64,000 nt of DNA from Tritrichomonas musculus (lineage: Eukaryota; Parabasalia; Tritrichomonadida; Tritrichomonadidae): assembly GCA_039105265.1 (NCBI GenBank), contig JAPFFF010000036.1, positions 248,001 to 312,000 on the forward strand. Direction: 5' to 3'. Below the pieces are notes generated by a model, which was given only the letters and a program-made list of their open reading frames with translations, was not told the origin of the DNA and made no database searches. Positions 38,616 to 49,059 of this stretch are shown here, piece by piece (within the stretch, counting starts at the first letter, position 1; each line of letters opens with the position of its first letter). The position numbers were made by a program, and so were the translations under genes.

Positions 38616-41600
38616 TCACAATAAAATTCTTGAGCTGCTTAAAGCTTGGCCTTTGTTCTTGTGAATGGGACAAACATTGTGAAATAATACTGAATGATAT
38701 CCTTCTAATATATCTTCACGAGACAAAAAAGGTCCTTTTCCTCTGGTTAGGATGTAAAACATAATCACTCCAAAAGCAAAAACGTCAACCTTTTCTGAAA
38801 ATTCATTGTTTTCAAGGAATTCTTTTGACAAACAAAAAACATCATAATCTAATTTGATTTGTTCTTTTTGAGTCATTATATATGTTGAAGTAAAATTCAT
38901 TATTTTGGCATGATTTTCAAAATTAACGAATATGTTATCTGGATTCAAATCCCGATGAATTATGTCTTCTAAATGAGCTGTCATCATTGCATGGCATATT
39001 TCATAAATGATGCTCACGAGATAAGAATCATCTAAACTTTGAATGACATCTTTGAGGCTGTTTGAATAAAATTCAAAAAGAATGGCTGGTTGCTGTTTAT
39101 TATTTCCATTATAGAATCCAAGGGCTTTACCGATATTTGGATGATACAATTCATTAATTGCTTTGTATTTAATAATGAATTTTTGCTTCTTTTTAAGTTC
39201 TTTTTGCTTCTCCTTGAAACTGCTCACATTGGATTTCTCTGTGAAAACTTTTATTAGAAGAAAATCTTCATCGCCTCGGATTTCACCAAATTTCTTTTTG
39301 AACGTTGTAAATATTGATGATGTTGAAACTTGCTTAGATGTATTTAGAAGATATTTTAAAAAGTCGGCGTTGATGCTGTCAATGCATTCTCTGTTCAAAA
39401 GTTTTGCAATTAAAGGTTCATATGTGTCTTTAATTTCTGGCATATCAATTGGTGTAAAATCATCATCGTCATCATTTTTACTTTTTCTTTTGTTTTTGCT
39501 TTTCGATTTTTTGTCAGTTTTTTTATTCTCACTTGAAATTATTGAAGCTGATTTCTCTTCTCTTTTATTTTCACTTGAAATTTTAGAAGTTGATTTCTTT
39601 TCTCTTTCATTTTCGCTTGAAATTTTAGAAGTTGATTTCTCTTCTTTTTTATTTTCACTTGAAATTTTAGAAGTTGATTTCTTTTCTCTTTTATTTTCAC
39701 TTGAAATCTTTGAAGTTGATTTCTCTTCTCTTTCATTTTCGCTTGAAATCTTTGAAGTTGATTTCTCTTCTCTTTTATTTTCACTTGAAATTTTAGAAGT
39801 TGATTTCTTTTCTTTTTTCTTTTTACTTTTATAAAAGCTTGTTGGTTCGATATCGTCATCTTTATTTCGAGTTTTTTCTTTTGATGAATTTCGACATTCA
39901 GAATCTGAACTTTGCGACTCATCTATATCATCTTTATCCTTTCTTTTCTCAATGATCATATCGTCATAACAAACAACTCGATTTTTTGAATTAAACTTTT
40001 TGCTTGAATTCTTTAAAAAGTTAACATACATTTTGAAAGTTCTTTTATGGATTTTACGTGTGATAAATCCAGCATATTTCTCAAGAGATGATACAATTTC
40101 TTTGAATGTTGGTCGTTCATTTGGATTTTGTGACCAGCAAGATTCAATAAGATTAACATAAAATTGTGGTATGCCAAGATTATCGATTTTAGGACGTCTT
40201 CCAAGAGTAACAACTTCTTTGTAAAGACTATTGATGTTTTTTATATCTTTAAAAGGAACATTCAATGTCACTATTTCATAAACAGTCATTGCAAATGCAT
40301 AAACATCACTACTTTCTGAATATGTACCTGATTCAATCAATTCTGGTGATGAATAAGATGGATTTCCTTTGATTCCAACTGTTGATTGGTAAGTCATACT
40401 TTTAATTGAATGTATTTTAGTCAAAAGACCAAAATTCCCTATTTTTGGACATAAATCTTGAGTTAAGAAAATGTTTTCTGGACATAGATTTCTATGAAGA
40501 ATGCCATGCGAATGTAAAAATTCCATTCCATTTGCAATTCCATAAATAAAAATTAAATTCATTGTTTCTTCTTCTTCATTCTCATCATCATCTTCTTTAT
40601 CAAGCTTACCTTTTCTTTTTAAATTCAGATGATATTCCAAAGATTTCCTAGGAGGCATTTCATTGATCAAAACTGGGAATGGATGCAAATTGAAATCAAT
40701 TGGACTGTAACCAATAAATTTTAACAATACTGGATGAATCATTTTTGAAAGAATATTAACTTCTCTTGATAAATGAATGATCTCACTTCTTGACAATTTA
40801 GTTAATTGGATTGTTGAGATTTTAGCTTCATAATGAGCATTTGTTTCGATGTTTCTTACTACACATATATCGAAATTATCTATCGTTTTGATCAGTTGTT
40901 GCTTTTCATATAAATTAATATCAATATAAGGTACGTTCAAAAGTGGATCATTTTCTTGTATTCTTTTTAATTCTTCAAAATCTAATGTGACTTCTTTGAA
41001 TGAACCATCTAATACGTTATCATCAACGAACTTAACATATTCCAAGAATTGATCTTCATTAACTTCATCTGTTATAAATTCTTCGTCATTTTTAAGATAA
41101 TTGACAATTTCACTAAATGTTGGTCTTTTCTTTGGTTCTTTGTGCCAACATTTTTCAATTAATAATTTGTAACATTTAGGAATGTCAACGTTAAATTTAG
41201 GTCTAACTCCATTGACGACAAAATATGAAAGATTGTAAGCATTATATTCTTTATATGGCAAATCAAAGGTCGTAATTTCATAGAGTAAAATTCCAAATGC
41301 ATAAACATCGCCTGCTTTCGTGTATTTTAAACCTTCAAAAATTTCTGGTGCCATAAAAGCAGGTGTTCCAACGAAACTATTTGATTGATTAGATCTATCA
41401 TCATCTTCAATTTCTTTAGATAATCCAAAATCACCAATTTTTGGAAACAAGTGTTCATCAAGAAAAACGTTTTCTGGTTTGAGATCTCGATGAAGGATGT
41501 TTAAAGAGTGCAAATGAGACATTCCAGCAGCAATTCCATAAGTAACAATCAGCAATTTGGTATCATCCCACTCATCTGGTTTTCTTCCACAATTAACCAA

Positions 41601-42923
41601 TTTGATGATTTTATCCAATGACATGTTCTTGATGAATTCTGTTATAATTGTCGGCCTTGGTTCACCATCAAAATCATTTCTATTGAATCCAATGAATTTG
41701 AGAATCAAAGGTGATTTTAACTTTGACAGAATTTTTATTTCTCTTTCAAGACACTTCAATTGATCATATTTGCAATCTTCAATATGTAAACGATTTACTT
41801 TTGCTGCATAAATAGAATTTTTTCTTATATCTCTGATTTTGAAAACTTCCCCATATTGACCTTCTCCAACTTTTTCATGTAAATCATAAAATTTCAAGTT
41901 TGTTTCTACTAAATCAACATGTAATTCTTTCCCTTCTTTGTAATCAATATGAACTTTATCAAAATAAAGGTCATGATTTTCATGGTTCATGTTATCAAAT
42001 TCTTCAACGACCTTTAAAAATTCACGTTCATTAATTTTTTTTGTGATGAAACTTTTGTCTGTTTTCAGCATTGAAACAATCTCCTTAAAAGTAGGTCTCT
42101 TTCTTGGATCCTCTTCCCAGCAACTCTTAATGAGCTTTCTATATTGTTCTGGTACTGATTCGTCAATTTTTGGTCTCATTCCGGTCATCTTATTCCTATA
42201 TATTCGTAAAATATTCATTTTTCCACCGGAATCAGAAAGCTCTTTATGAGTGACAATTTCATAAACGATGTTGGCAAATGAATAAACATCAACTGCTTTT
42301 GTTGGAGTTTCGTCTTTAAATACTTCCGGTGCCATATATAATGGTGTTCCCACGAAGATATCCTTTATTTTATTATCAGTTCTAGTTATCGTAGTAAAAT
42401 CGCCAATTTTTGGTAATAAATAGTCATCTAAATAAATGCCTTGCGGCTTGAGATCTCGATGAATATAATTTTTAGAGTGAAGATACATCATACCTAACGC
42501 AATTAAGTAAATAAAAATTAGTTCCCTCGTTGCATTCCATTCCTGGGGAGGTTTTTTCCCATTTCTTATTAATTCTAATAAATCATATAATGTCCCATTC
42601 GGGTAATATTCCATTATAATGGTTGGTAGAGCTGCATCATGTCCAAGTCTTCCTCTAAGAGAGCCAAATTCCACAAATTTTACAAATAATGGCGATTTGA
42701 GCTTTGACATTATTTCAACTTCGGAATAAAAAGTTCTTATCATCGTCAAACTTCTCTCCATAGGAAATACTTTTGCTGCATAAATCTTTTTGGTTTCTTT
42801 TTCTTTAACTGTGCAAACATCATCATATGAACCTTTCTTAATAACTTTAATAATTTCGTATTTATCTAAATCTGTTGGAATTAGATCGATTTCGCAATAG
42901 TTACTTCTATCAAAAATATTCAT
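38616..42923 (-). CDS. multi-kinase protein with four kinase-like domains, 1435 aa
   Basis: Four protein-kinase domains in one chain. Domain 1 (about 22 to 290): Lys51, HRDLKP at 155, but DFT instead of DFG at 175. Domain 2 (about 345 to 610): glycine loop GEGQYGEV, Lys375, HRD at 478, DFG at 498, APE; looks active. Domain 3 (about 670 to 955): HRN at 810 and NFG at 830, so a probable pseudokinase. A linker (about 985 to 1150) holds seven STSKISSEN repeats. Domain 4 (about 1165 to 1420): HRDLNPDN but NFT for DFG. The frame stops at 38616, yet the expected subdomain XI (CLSHSQEQRPSFKQL) lies just downstream in another frame, ending at 38539, so the 3' end has suffered a small deletion with frameshift near 38700. 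Domain 2 may be controlled by its inactive neighbours. Confidence 0.85.
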   Translation of the reverse strand: MNIFDRSNYCEIDLIPTDLDKYEIIKVIKKGSYDDVCTVKEKETKKIYAAKVFPMERSLTMIRTFYSEVEIMSKLKSPLFVKFVEFGSLRGRLGHDAALPTIIMEYYPNGTLYDLLELIRNGKKPPQEWNATRELIFIYLIALGMMYLHSKNYIHRDLKPQGIYLDDYLLPKIGDFTTITRTDNKIKDIFVGTPLYMAPEVFKDETPTKAVDVYSFANIVYEIVTHKELSDSGGKMNILRIYRNKMTGMRPKIDESVPEQYRKLIKSCWEEDPRKRPTFKEIVSMLKTDKSFITKKINEREFLKVVEEFDNMNHENHDLYFDKVHIDYKEGKELHVDLVETNLKFYDLHEKVGEGQYGEVFKIRDIRKNSIYAAKVNRLHIEDCKYDQLKCLEREIKILSKLKSPLILKFIGFNRNDFDGEPRPTIITEFIKNMSLDKIIKLVNCGRKPDEWDDTKLLIVTYGIAAGMSHLHSLNILHRDLKPENVFLDEHLFPKIGDFGLSKEIEDDDRSNQSNSFVGTPAFMAPEIFEGLKYTKAGDVYAFGILLYEITTFDLPYKEYNAYNLSYFVVNGVRPKFNVDIPKCYKLLIEKCWHKEPKKRPTFSEIVNYLKNDEEFITDEVNEDQFLEYVKFVDDNVLDGSFKEVTLDFEELKRIQENDPLLNVPYIDINLYEKQQLIKTIDNFDICVVRNIETNAHYEAKISTIQLTKLSRSEIIHLSREVNILSKMIHPVLLKFIGYSPIDFNLHPFPVLINEMPPRKSLEYHLNLKRKGKLDKEDDDENEEEETMNLIFIYGIANGMEFLHSHGILHRNLCPENIFLTQDLCPKIGNFGLLTKIHSIKSMTYQSTVGIKGNPSYSSPELIESGTYSESSDVYAFAMTVYEIVTLNVPFKDIKNINSLYKEVVTLGRRPKIDNLGIPQFYVNLIESCWSQNPNERPTFKEIVSSLEKYAGFITRKIHKRTFKMYVNFLKNSSKKFNSKNRVVCYDDMIIEKRKDKDDIDESQSSDSECRNSSKEKTRNKDDDIEPTSFYKSKKKKEKKSTSKISSENKREEKSTSKISSENEREEKSTSKISSENKREKKSTSKISSENKKEEKSTSKISSENEREKKSTSKISSENKREEKSASIISSENKKTDKKSKSKNKRKSKNDDDDDFTPIDMPEIKDTYEPLIAKLLNRECIDSINADFLKYLLNTSKQVSTSSIFTTFKKKFGEIRGDEDFLLIKVFTEKSNVSSFKEKQKELKKKQKFIIKYKAINELYHPNIGKALGFYNGNNKQQPAILFEFYSNSLKDVIQSLDDSYLVSIIYEICHAMMTAHLEDIIHRDLNPDNIFVNFENHAKIMNFTSTYIMTQKEQIKLDYDVFCLSKEFLENNEFSEKVDVFAFGVIMFYILTRGKGPFLSREDILEGYHSVLFHNVCPIHKNKGQALSSSRILL

Positions 42924-44078
42924 ATTATGGTATCTATAGATAATTGTCCAAATTTCAATTTATCTGACCAGATAGTTTTTTAAAAAAGTTAAATGAAATG
43001 AAATGGTTGTATCTTCATCGATATAACTTTAAACGTTAATTTTAAAATTAATTTTGCATATTTTTAATTATAAATATTAATTTTTGAATTTAAATAGTAT
43101 TTTATTTAGGTAATTATATAAAAAAATATAATAGATGATTAGAAGTAGTAAATGCTAGAAATCTGAAAAAGATTAACTGTTCATGCATTGAGCTTTAAAG
43201 ATTAAAAAACGTTTAGAGTAACTGAAAGAAAATATTTTCTCAAAAAGTGAATAAGTTTATATTAAACAAACACTTGAATCATTCAAAAATACACTTTAAC
43301 GTAGAAGGTGCTTTGATTATTGCTTATTGTGTTTATAATTGTGGTGGAGATATCTATTAACTGTTGTTTTATCTCTTATTGACTAGAATCATGACAGCTG
43401 TACATTGATTGAATTATATTCTTCTGAATGATTTTTTTCAGAATTTTCTTCAACCTCTCGTAAAAATGAACAAAATAATTTAAAATTTTGTTTTTTGATC
43501 GTCAAAAGGCATAAACTTATTTATACATATATACTAATATTCATTTGAAAAAATTTCTTATATATACAAATTGTTTTCTTGAGCGATCTCTTCAAAATTG
43601 TTGAAGTAATTTGGTTAGATCATCAAAGATTGTACAATCTTCAGGACCAAAAGATCATATATTTTGGTCCTGAATTTTGGACAAAGTTGGGTTTTGATAG
43701 ATTGGTTTATTCATTTTAATCTATGCTTTGTAATTTATTTTTTTGTATGCTTTTTAATAAAAAGATATCTCATGGCTTTTCTAAGAAGAATATCATGATT
43801 ATCTAATTTATTTTATAATATCTTCTGAATAAATTCAAAAGATATATTTTTTAATGAAAGTGATCAGTCATTTATTCTTTAATTTTTGAATTATAATTAA
43901 AAAAAAAAAATTCCTTTGATTACGCGACTTTTTGAATAAAACGTATACAATTTATCTTTTGAATAAACTTATTGAATTTCTGATACAGATAAACTTTTTG
44001 AATTAAAATTATTTTTACAATATTGAAAATTGAGTGAATTTCGTTATTGTTTAAATAAAGTGAAAAAAAAATATTTTT
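42924..44078. other. AT-rich intergenic
   Basis: Shared 5' flank of the multi-kinase gene and 3' flank of the C1A homologue. Several AAACTTTTTGAAT boxes occur near 43930 to 44010, resembling the reverse of the class C promoter, but no gene starts there. Confidence 0.45.
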
Positions 44079-45026
44079 TTATTCAATAACGAATGAAAAG
44101 AAGGCAATTCCGCACTGGTCATTTTCCCAGATCATCCTGATGTACCCCTTCTCACCCCAAGAAGTGCCCCACTGATTTCTGACAATCCAGTACTTAGTGC
44201 CATCTTCAATGCCGAATCCGACGCAGCCGACAGCGTGGTTGATGTTGTCTATCGAGCAGGACGGCTCGTCATAGATGCCCGACGTGTAGAGCTGGAAGGA
44301 GGCGCTCGATGCGTCGACGCAGACCGACGCTGGCCCGTACTTCTCAATTTTTGCTGCGAGGTCATTTTCATCTCCCTCTTCTACCATTGTTGCTGTCAAG
44401 AAGGAGCCGTAGTGTGGGCATTCTGCGAATTTGCAATCACCCCCAAAATTGCCAGTGTAAATGTAATCTTTTTCAAAGCATAATTGGCCGTTTTGCTCAT
44501 CAATGACTGATTGGAATGCGAAGGCAGGATTTCCTCCGTTGCAGCCAAATGTCATTGAGGAACAGTCGACAATGTTTTGTTCGGAAAATCTTCGGAGGGT
44601 TCCCGTTGTTATTGCATCACGAGATTCAATGGCTTGTATTAATGAGAAGGCATAGTTCGATTGGCATTCTCCTTGGTCTTTGATTTCGTTTACTACTCCT
44701 TTGTCGCGCCAGTCAAGCGATTCTGTGTTGGTTTTTAATGTGGATTTAACTGAAAAAAATTTGGATCGGCTAATTCGTAGTCCAAAGTAAGCTTTATATT
44801 CGGAAGGAGTGCATGCTGCAAATTTGTTAAGTGAAAGTCGGAAATTTTTGTGTCCTGTATTGAATTCTTTAACATATCGAGAGTTGGTAAGGAAAATTCC
44901 AAAGCGAAGCCTATATTCATCTCCTGTATAGAATTGATTTGTTGATCTCATCCATGAAAGAAAGGACTTTTCTTCATGTTGAAGATAAAAAGCGGATGAA
45001 ACAAAAGATATAAATAAAGCAAGCAT
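44079..45026 (-). CDS. papain-family (C1A) protein with Asn in place of the catalytic Cys
   Basis: 315 residues, the usual size of a trichomonad cathepsin L-like prepro-protease. Signal peptide about 1 to 15 (MLALFISFVSSAFYLQ), inhibitor I29 propeptide about 20 to 85, mature domain from about 104 (LDWRDKGVV). The oxyanion Gln118 (DQG) is present, but the active-site block CGSCWAF reads CQSNYAF, putting Asn124 where Cys should be. His264 (NHAV) and Asn284 (RNQWGTSWGEKGY) are kept, as are structural Cys residues (CNGGNP). It is likely secreted or lysosomal and proteolytically inactive, perhaps binding peptides or inhibitors. Upstream CTTTCAAACTTTTTAAATTG resembles the local start context. Codons are GC-rich compared with the flanks. 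Confidence 0.9.
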   Translation of the reverse strand: MLALFISFVSSAFYLQHEEKSFLSWMRSTNQFYTGDEYRLRFGIFLTNSRYVKEFNTGHKNFRLSLNKFAACTPSEYKAYFGLRISRSKFFSVKSTLKTNTESLDWRDKGVVNEIKDQGECQSNYAFSLIQAIESRDAITTGTLRRFSEQNIVDCSSMTFGCNGGNPAFAFQSVIDEQNGQLCFEKDYIYTGNFGGDCKFAECPHYGSFLTATMVEEGDENDLAAKIEKYGPASVCVDASSASFQLYTSGIYDEPSCSIDNINHAVGCVGFGIEDGTKYWIVRNQWGTSWGEKGYIRMIWENDQCGIAFFSFVIE

Positions 45027-46289
45027 TTATCAATTTAAAAAGTTTGAAAGAGTCTTTCAAAAGTTGATTTTTTAATCTAAACTCTATTCAAATTTGAGAA
45101 TATTATTTACGGTTTTTATCAAAACTAAATATAAACAAAAATAAAATTAAACTTTTTGAAAAAATTCTCTCAAAAATTATTAATTTTTTTTTTCAAAAAT
45201 AATTCTCAATTGAAATTTGAAATAAATTTTTTTTAATTTAAATGATCAACAGTCAAAAGTTTTTGCAACTTTTAAGTACAGTATCAAACTCTCTCACCGC
45301 CAAGAGGAAGAATGATAATATGAAATTAATATATCAATTTCATATTTGGCTATAATTTCTACCTTTTTTTTCGAGTCACCTTCTATCGTGAAAAAATTGA
45401 ATGAGCTTAACCTGGATAATAACATATGCCGATCATGATTGTAATTTTTTTTTTAATTAAAATCATATTCATTTTTTTATAACCAATATTGCAAATTTAT
45501 AATTATTTACTAGTTACATATTATTAAATAAATGTAGATTTTAATTCATTTAAAATGAATATTATTTTATCTTTTTTTTTTAAGATAAAATTATTTTATT
45601 TTTTTATCCTTTGAAAAAGTGGGGAAGACTAATATGATAACGTAGTATTTTCTTATTATACAGCATATCTTTGAAAGTAGTAATATTTTTAATAATATTG
45701 TTTGGCAATAAAAAGATACGTGTAATAATCAAGGTCTAGTTCTGCAATCATTGCTCTAATATCATGTAAGATTAATGTGTCGAATAGAATTTTCATACAG
45801 ATCACACCATAAGAATTAAGATTTTGATTATATATTTTCGTCTTGAAATGTGCATTAAATCGTTTATATGCGTAATCATATGGGAAAAACTATATCAGCA
45901 AAAAAAAACACCTTCTTCATATTGTGAGTCTTCTGGGCTCATTAAAAACGCATAAACACCTTTTGTTATTAAGATAAACCAAAAAAAGCAAAAGAATCGA
46001 AAATCGGATTTATCAATTTTTGTTTCCAATCAATATCATTATAAAATTGTTTATCAGAGTTAAAAAAATGTCAAACCTGATAATCACTATCAGAATAGCA
46101 AGTCTTTATCCGATCTTAGCTTATATTTTGTTTCATTTAATTAAAACAAATATTGTTTTGGGCGAAATAAACCACCCTATAAAACTATTATATTCTTCAT
46201 ACAATGAAAGAAAAAAAATAAAGATTTATTTTGGATTTCATTTTTATTAATTAAAAAAATATATACATTGAAAAGGCATATCTCAACTT
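45027..46289. other. AT-rich intergenic
   Basis: No supported gene; a 76-codon plus-strand frame at 46020 has no promoter context or family features and is probably chance. Confidence 0.45.
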
Positions 46290-46500
46290 TACTCATCATT
46301 TTTTGTTTTGTAAGCGCTACCTCCTGCTCCAAGATATGCTTTTGAACTTTTATATCTCAAGTCCAGAGTTCCATCTTTTTTGTAATGAAAATCTCTTTCT
46401 TTAAATTCATAATTACTGCTATGTGATTTTAATTGCTTTGATGATTTTTATCTCATATCTAGTGTTCCATCTTTTTTCAAGTGGACACAAATTAGAAATA
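46290..46500 (-). pseudogene. fragment with KKDGTLDMR repeats
   Basis: On the minus strand two copies of a short motif, KKDGTLDMR and YKKDGTLDLRYKSSK, are about 30 residues apart, the first followed by a stop. The KxDGTxDxRyK motif is a small widespread eukaryotic repeat. The frame ends GAGGSAYKTKNDE. It is either a relic or the tail of the decayed gene immediately upstream. Confidence 0.45.
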
Positions 46501-46799
46501 TAATTAGAAACATGGAATTTTCTATTGTACGTTTATTAACGTACAATTGGAGAAAGTAAATATTGAGAAAAAAAAAAAGATTTCCATAAGAAAATTATAT
46601 TCAGCAGTTTGTTAGAAATTAATTAACCTATAAGCTAAATATTGATATGGAAATTTTCATGAAATGAGGAAAAAAAATTGTATTATTAATAATAATTTTT
46701 TATTTCCATCCTAAATATTCATGTATTTATACTTGATTAAGAGATTTTCTTATTATACTTTTTCTCTTTTTATCAGAAATATAGCTTTTTCTCTTCACC

Positions 46800-48240
46800 T
46801 TTTAATTGTTTTGCAATTTGATTGTAAGATAAATCCTTGATATTTCTTTAAGTTCATCTATATTGTTTGAATTTGCAGCTTTTTCAATAAGTTTTATACT
46901 ATTCTGTTTCTGTTGCGGATCATTGAAATACTTCATTCCAAAGTGGAAAGATGCATTTGGTGAGCCAGCATCGGAAGATTGTTGAAGGGGAGAATCAGCT
47001 TACTTTTTTTCAATTTCATTTTCACTTTTTTCATACATGGCTTCAGTATGTACTGCTTGTGCAGCAAGTTCAAACAGTTTTTTGGCACTCTTTTGGTCTT
47101 GTTCAATATCTTGTCTATTCATAAGAAGCTTCCCGTAGAAGTACAAAGCATTGTTATCCTTTTAAAAGGCTGCTTCAGATATAAGTATCAATCCTTCTTT
47201 CTTGTTTGAATTAACACCAGCTCCTTTATAAAGACAGACGCCTATTCTGAACTTTGCAGCAGGATCTTCATGTGCTTCTTGTAGTAATTGGTATCCTTTT
47301 TCTTCATTTCTTGGAACTCCTTTGCCTTCAATGTAACATTGAGCTTAAGTTAATCCTTCCAAGTATGTTTCCAGTTTTTGTTGCATTTCTGAAGTAAGTT
47401 GCAGCTTTTTCAACATTTTGTTTTACACCTTTACAATTCAAATAACAAACTCCAAGCAAGTTCATTGCTTTTGCATTTCAATTTTCAGCAGCTTTCTTCA
47501 AAAATGCAATTCCTGTCTTGTCATTTTCAACAGTTCCAAAGCCTTCAATGTAAACTTCAATTCCTTGGATAAATGCAAATGCCAGTTCATATGATGCATT
47601 TGCATGACCTTCAATTGCCGCTTTTTCATATAAATCACGAGCCTCTTCTAAATTTCAAAAACCGAAGTCTTCAGGTTTAACTCCTTCTGCTTTGTGGAGG
47701 CAACTTGCAAGAAGATAAGTTGCTCTTGTATAACCTCCTTCATGAGCAATTCGGAGAAGTTCAATAGCATGAATCTTGTCTTCTTCACCACCGTCGCCAT
47801 TTAAATAACACTTTGCAATATGATATGCTGCGTGAAGGCTTCCAAGTTAATTGACTGGACGACCTTCACCATTGAGGAAGCTTCGGGTTTGATATTTCGA
47901 TGCATTGCTCGATTTTGGTTGAAATATTGTAAAGCTTGAGTCATCATTTATTGATTCATTTATTATCTTCATTTACGACTCAATTCTTGGAATTTGATGA
48001 CCTTCGTCTTCTCACTTTCTTCGAAAATGCACTGGTGTCGATCTCTTTCAGTTGGAGTTTTCATTTTGGTTTCTTCTGCTTTCACTGAGACATGGTCAAC
48101 GATGTTGCAGATTTTGCTTTGAAATCACTCGGACCATGACCAGACAATTCGGCATTTCTTTTGACAAGAACTTTCATATCATCTGGAGTGCCTGATATTG
48201 CATTACAGTCAAATCTGATCTCATCTAACGATAACAGATT
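46800..48240 (-). pseudogene. decayed Sel1-repeat gene
   Basis: Minus-strand translation recovers Sel1-like repeats interrupted by several stops and shifts: HIAKCYLNGDGGEEDKIHAI, then YTRATYLLASCLHKAEG, NLEEARDLYEKAAIEGHANA, KTGIAFLKKAAEN and AKAMNLLGVCYLNCKGV. A stretch near 48010 to 48060 is shared with 61700 to 61760, in the kinase relic, so this was probably a kinase plus Sel1 gene like the intact one at 49208. It is more GC-rich than the intergenic DNA, supporting a coding past. Confidence 0.7.
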
Positions 48241-48425
48241 TTTATGAATATAAAGTACAAATATTGAGATATTTTTATAAAAATATTAATATTAATATTT
48301 TAAAATAAAATTCAGAAAAAACTGCCAAATTGAAAAAAATGAATAATACTTGAGATGAAACAAAAAAATAGTCATATAATTTTTTAAAAGGAAGGGGAAA
48401 TAATAAATATAGCATATAATGACTA

Positions 48426-48450
48426 TTTTTTTTTTTTAAAAAAAAAAAAA
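48426..48450 (-). terminator. RNA polymerase III terminator
   Basis: Directly after the tRNA 3' end, the minus strand reads 13 T residues, then 12 A: a strong oligo-T stop for polymerase III. Confidence 0.75.
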
Positions 48451-48532
48451 CGACACGAACCAGATTCGAACTGATGCGGGATAAACCCATGGGGACTCTA
48501 ATCCCACGCCTTAACCACTCGGCCATCGTGTC
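48451..48532 (-). tRNA. tRNA-Ser (anticodon AGA)
   Basis: 82 nt on the minus strand. Acceptor stem GACACGA pairs perfectly with TCGTGTC, discriminator G. D arm TGGCCGAGTGGTTAAGGC (A box), anticodon loop TTAGAGT with anticodon AGA, long variable arm TGGGTTTATCCCGC as expected for Ser tRNAs, and T arm ATCAG-TTCGAAT-CTGGT (B box). The anticodon stem TGGGA/CCCCA has one A-C mismatch next to the loop. No intron; the 3' CCA is not encoded. It decodes TCT and, with inosine, TCC and TCA. Confidence 0.93.
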
Positions 48533-48579
48533 TACATTTCTTTCAAAGACATGTAAATTTTTGCATTCATTTTTTTAAA

Positions 48580-49059
48580 ATGCAAAACAAGAGAATTATT
48601 AGAAACAGTAAAGAGTTTCCTGATACTCACAACTTTGTTTATAAAACCAAGAGGTATCCATTTAAAATTATTTTCTTCAATCTTTCTTCAAAATATTTTA
48701 TGAAAAATGCTGATGAACTTCTAAACACTGAAGATATTGACCTTATTGATGAAGATATAGGAAATCAATTAAAATTGAAAGAAGATACAATTTTCTACTT
48801 TATTAATTATGTTCAACAGAAAGAAATTCCGCTAGATATTGAAAATGTTGTTTCACTCCATTATTTATCAGTCAAATTTGAAATTGAAGATCTAGAAGAA
48901 GAAACCAAAGATTTTATATCAGCGAACCATAAAGAACTTGCAATCAAGATTCTATCAAATTGCCAATTTGACACGTTATTCACAAGATTGAATAAAAAAA
49001 TTAAATGGATATTTGATTTCAATTATTATTTCATCAACATTGTTCACAAAAATTGTTAA
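48580..49059 (+). CDS. BTB-like domain protein, 159 aa
   Basis: No signal peptide. Residues about 15 to 125 resemble the BTB/POZ-like N-terminal module of trichomonad ankyrin and kinase proteins (YPFKIIFFNLSSKYFMKNAD; FYFINYVQQKEIPLDIENV). It ends shortly afterwards in aromatic, low-complexity sequence, so it may be a truncated relative lacking its partner domains. The ATG follows a strong Inr-like TTCATTTTTTTAAA. The gene lies between the Ser tRNA and the kinase/Sel1 gene, 148 bases upstream of the latter and on the same strand. Confidence 0.6.
   Translation: MQNKRIIRNSKEFPDTHNFVYKTKRYPFKIIFFNLSSKYFMKNADELLNTEDIDLIDEDIGNQLKLKEDTIFYFINYVQQKEIPLDIENVVSLHYLSVKFEIEDLEEETKDFISANHKELAIKILSNCQFDTLFTRLNKKIKWIFDFNYYFINIVHKNC

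Noticed and set aside
39163-39834. 223-codon plus-strand frame over the kinase linker
   Set aside because: Antisense shadow of the STSKISSEN repeats (repeated SLEILEVDF).
46020-46250. 76-codon plus-strand frame
   Set aside because: No start context, no family features; consistent with chance in AT-rich DNA.
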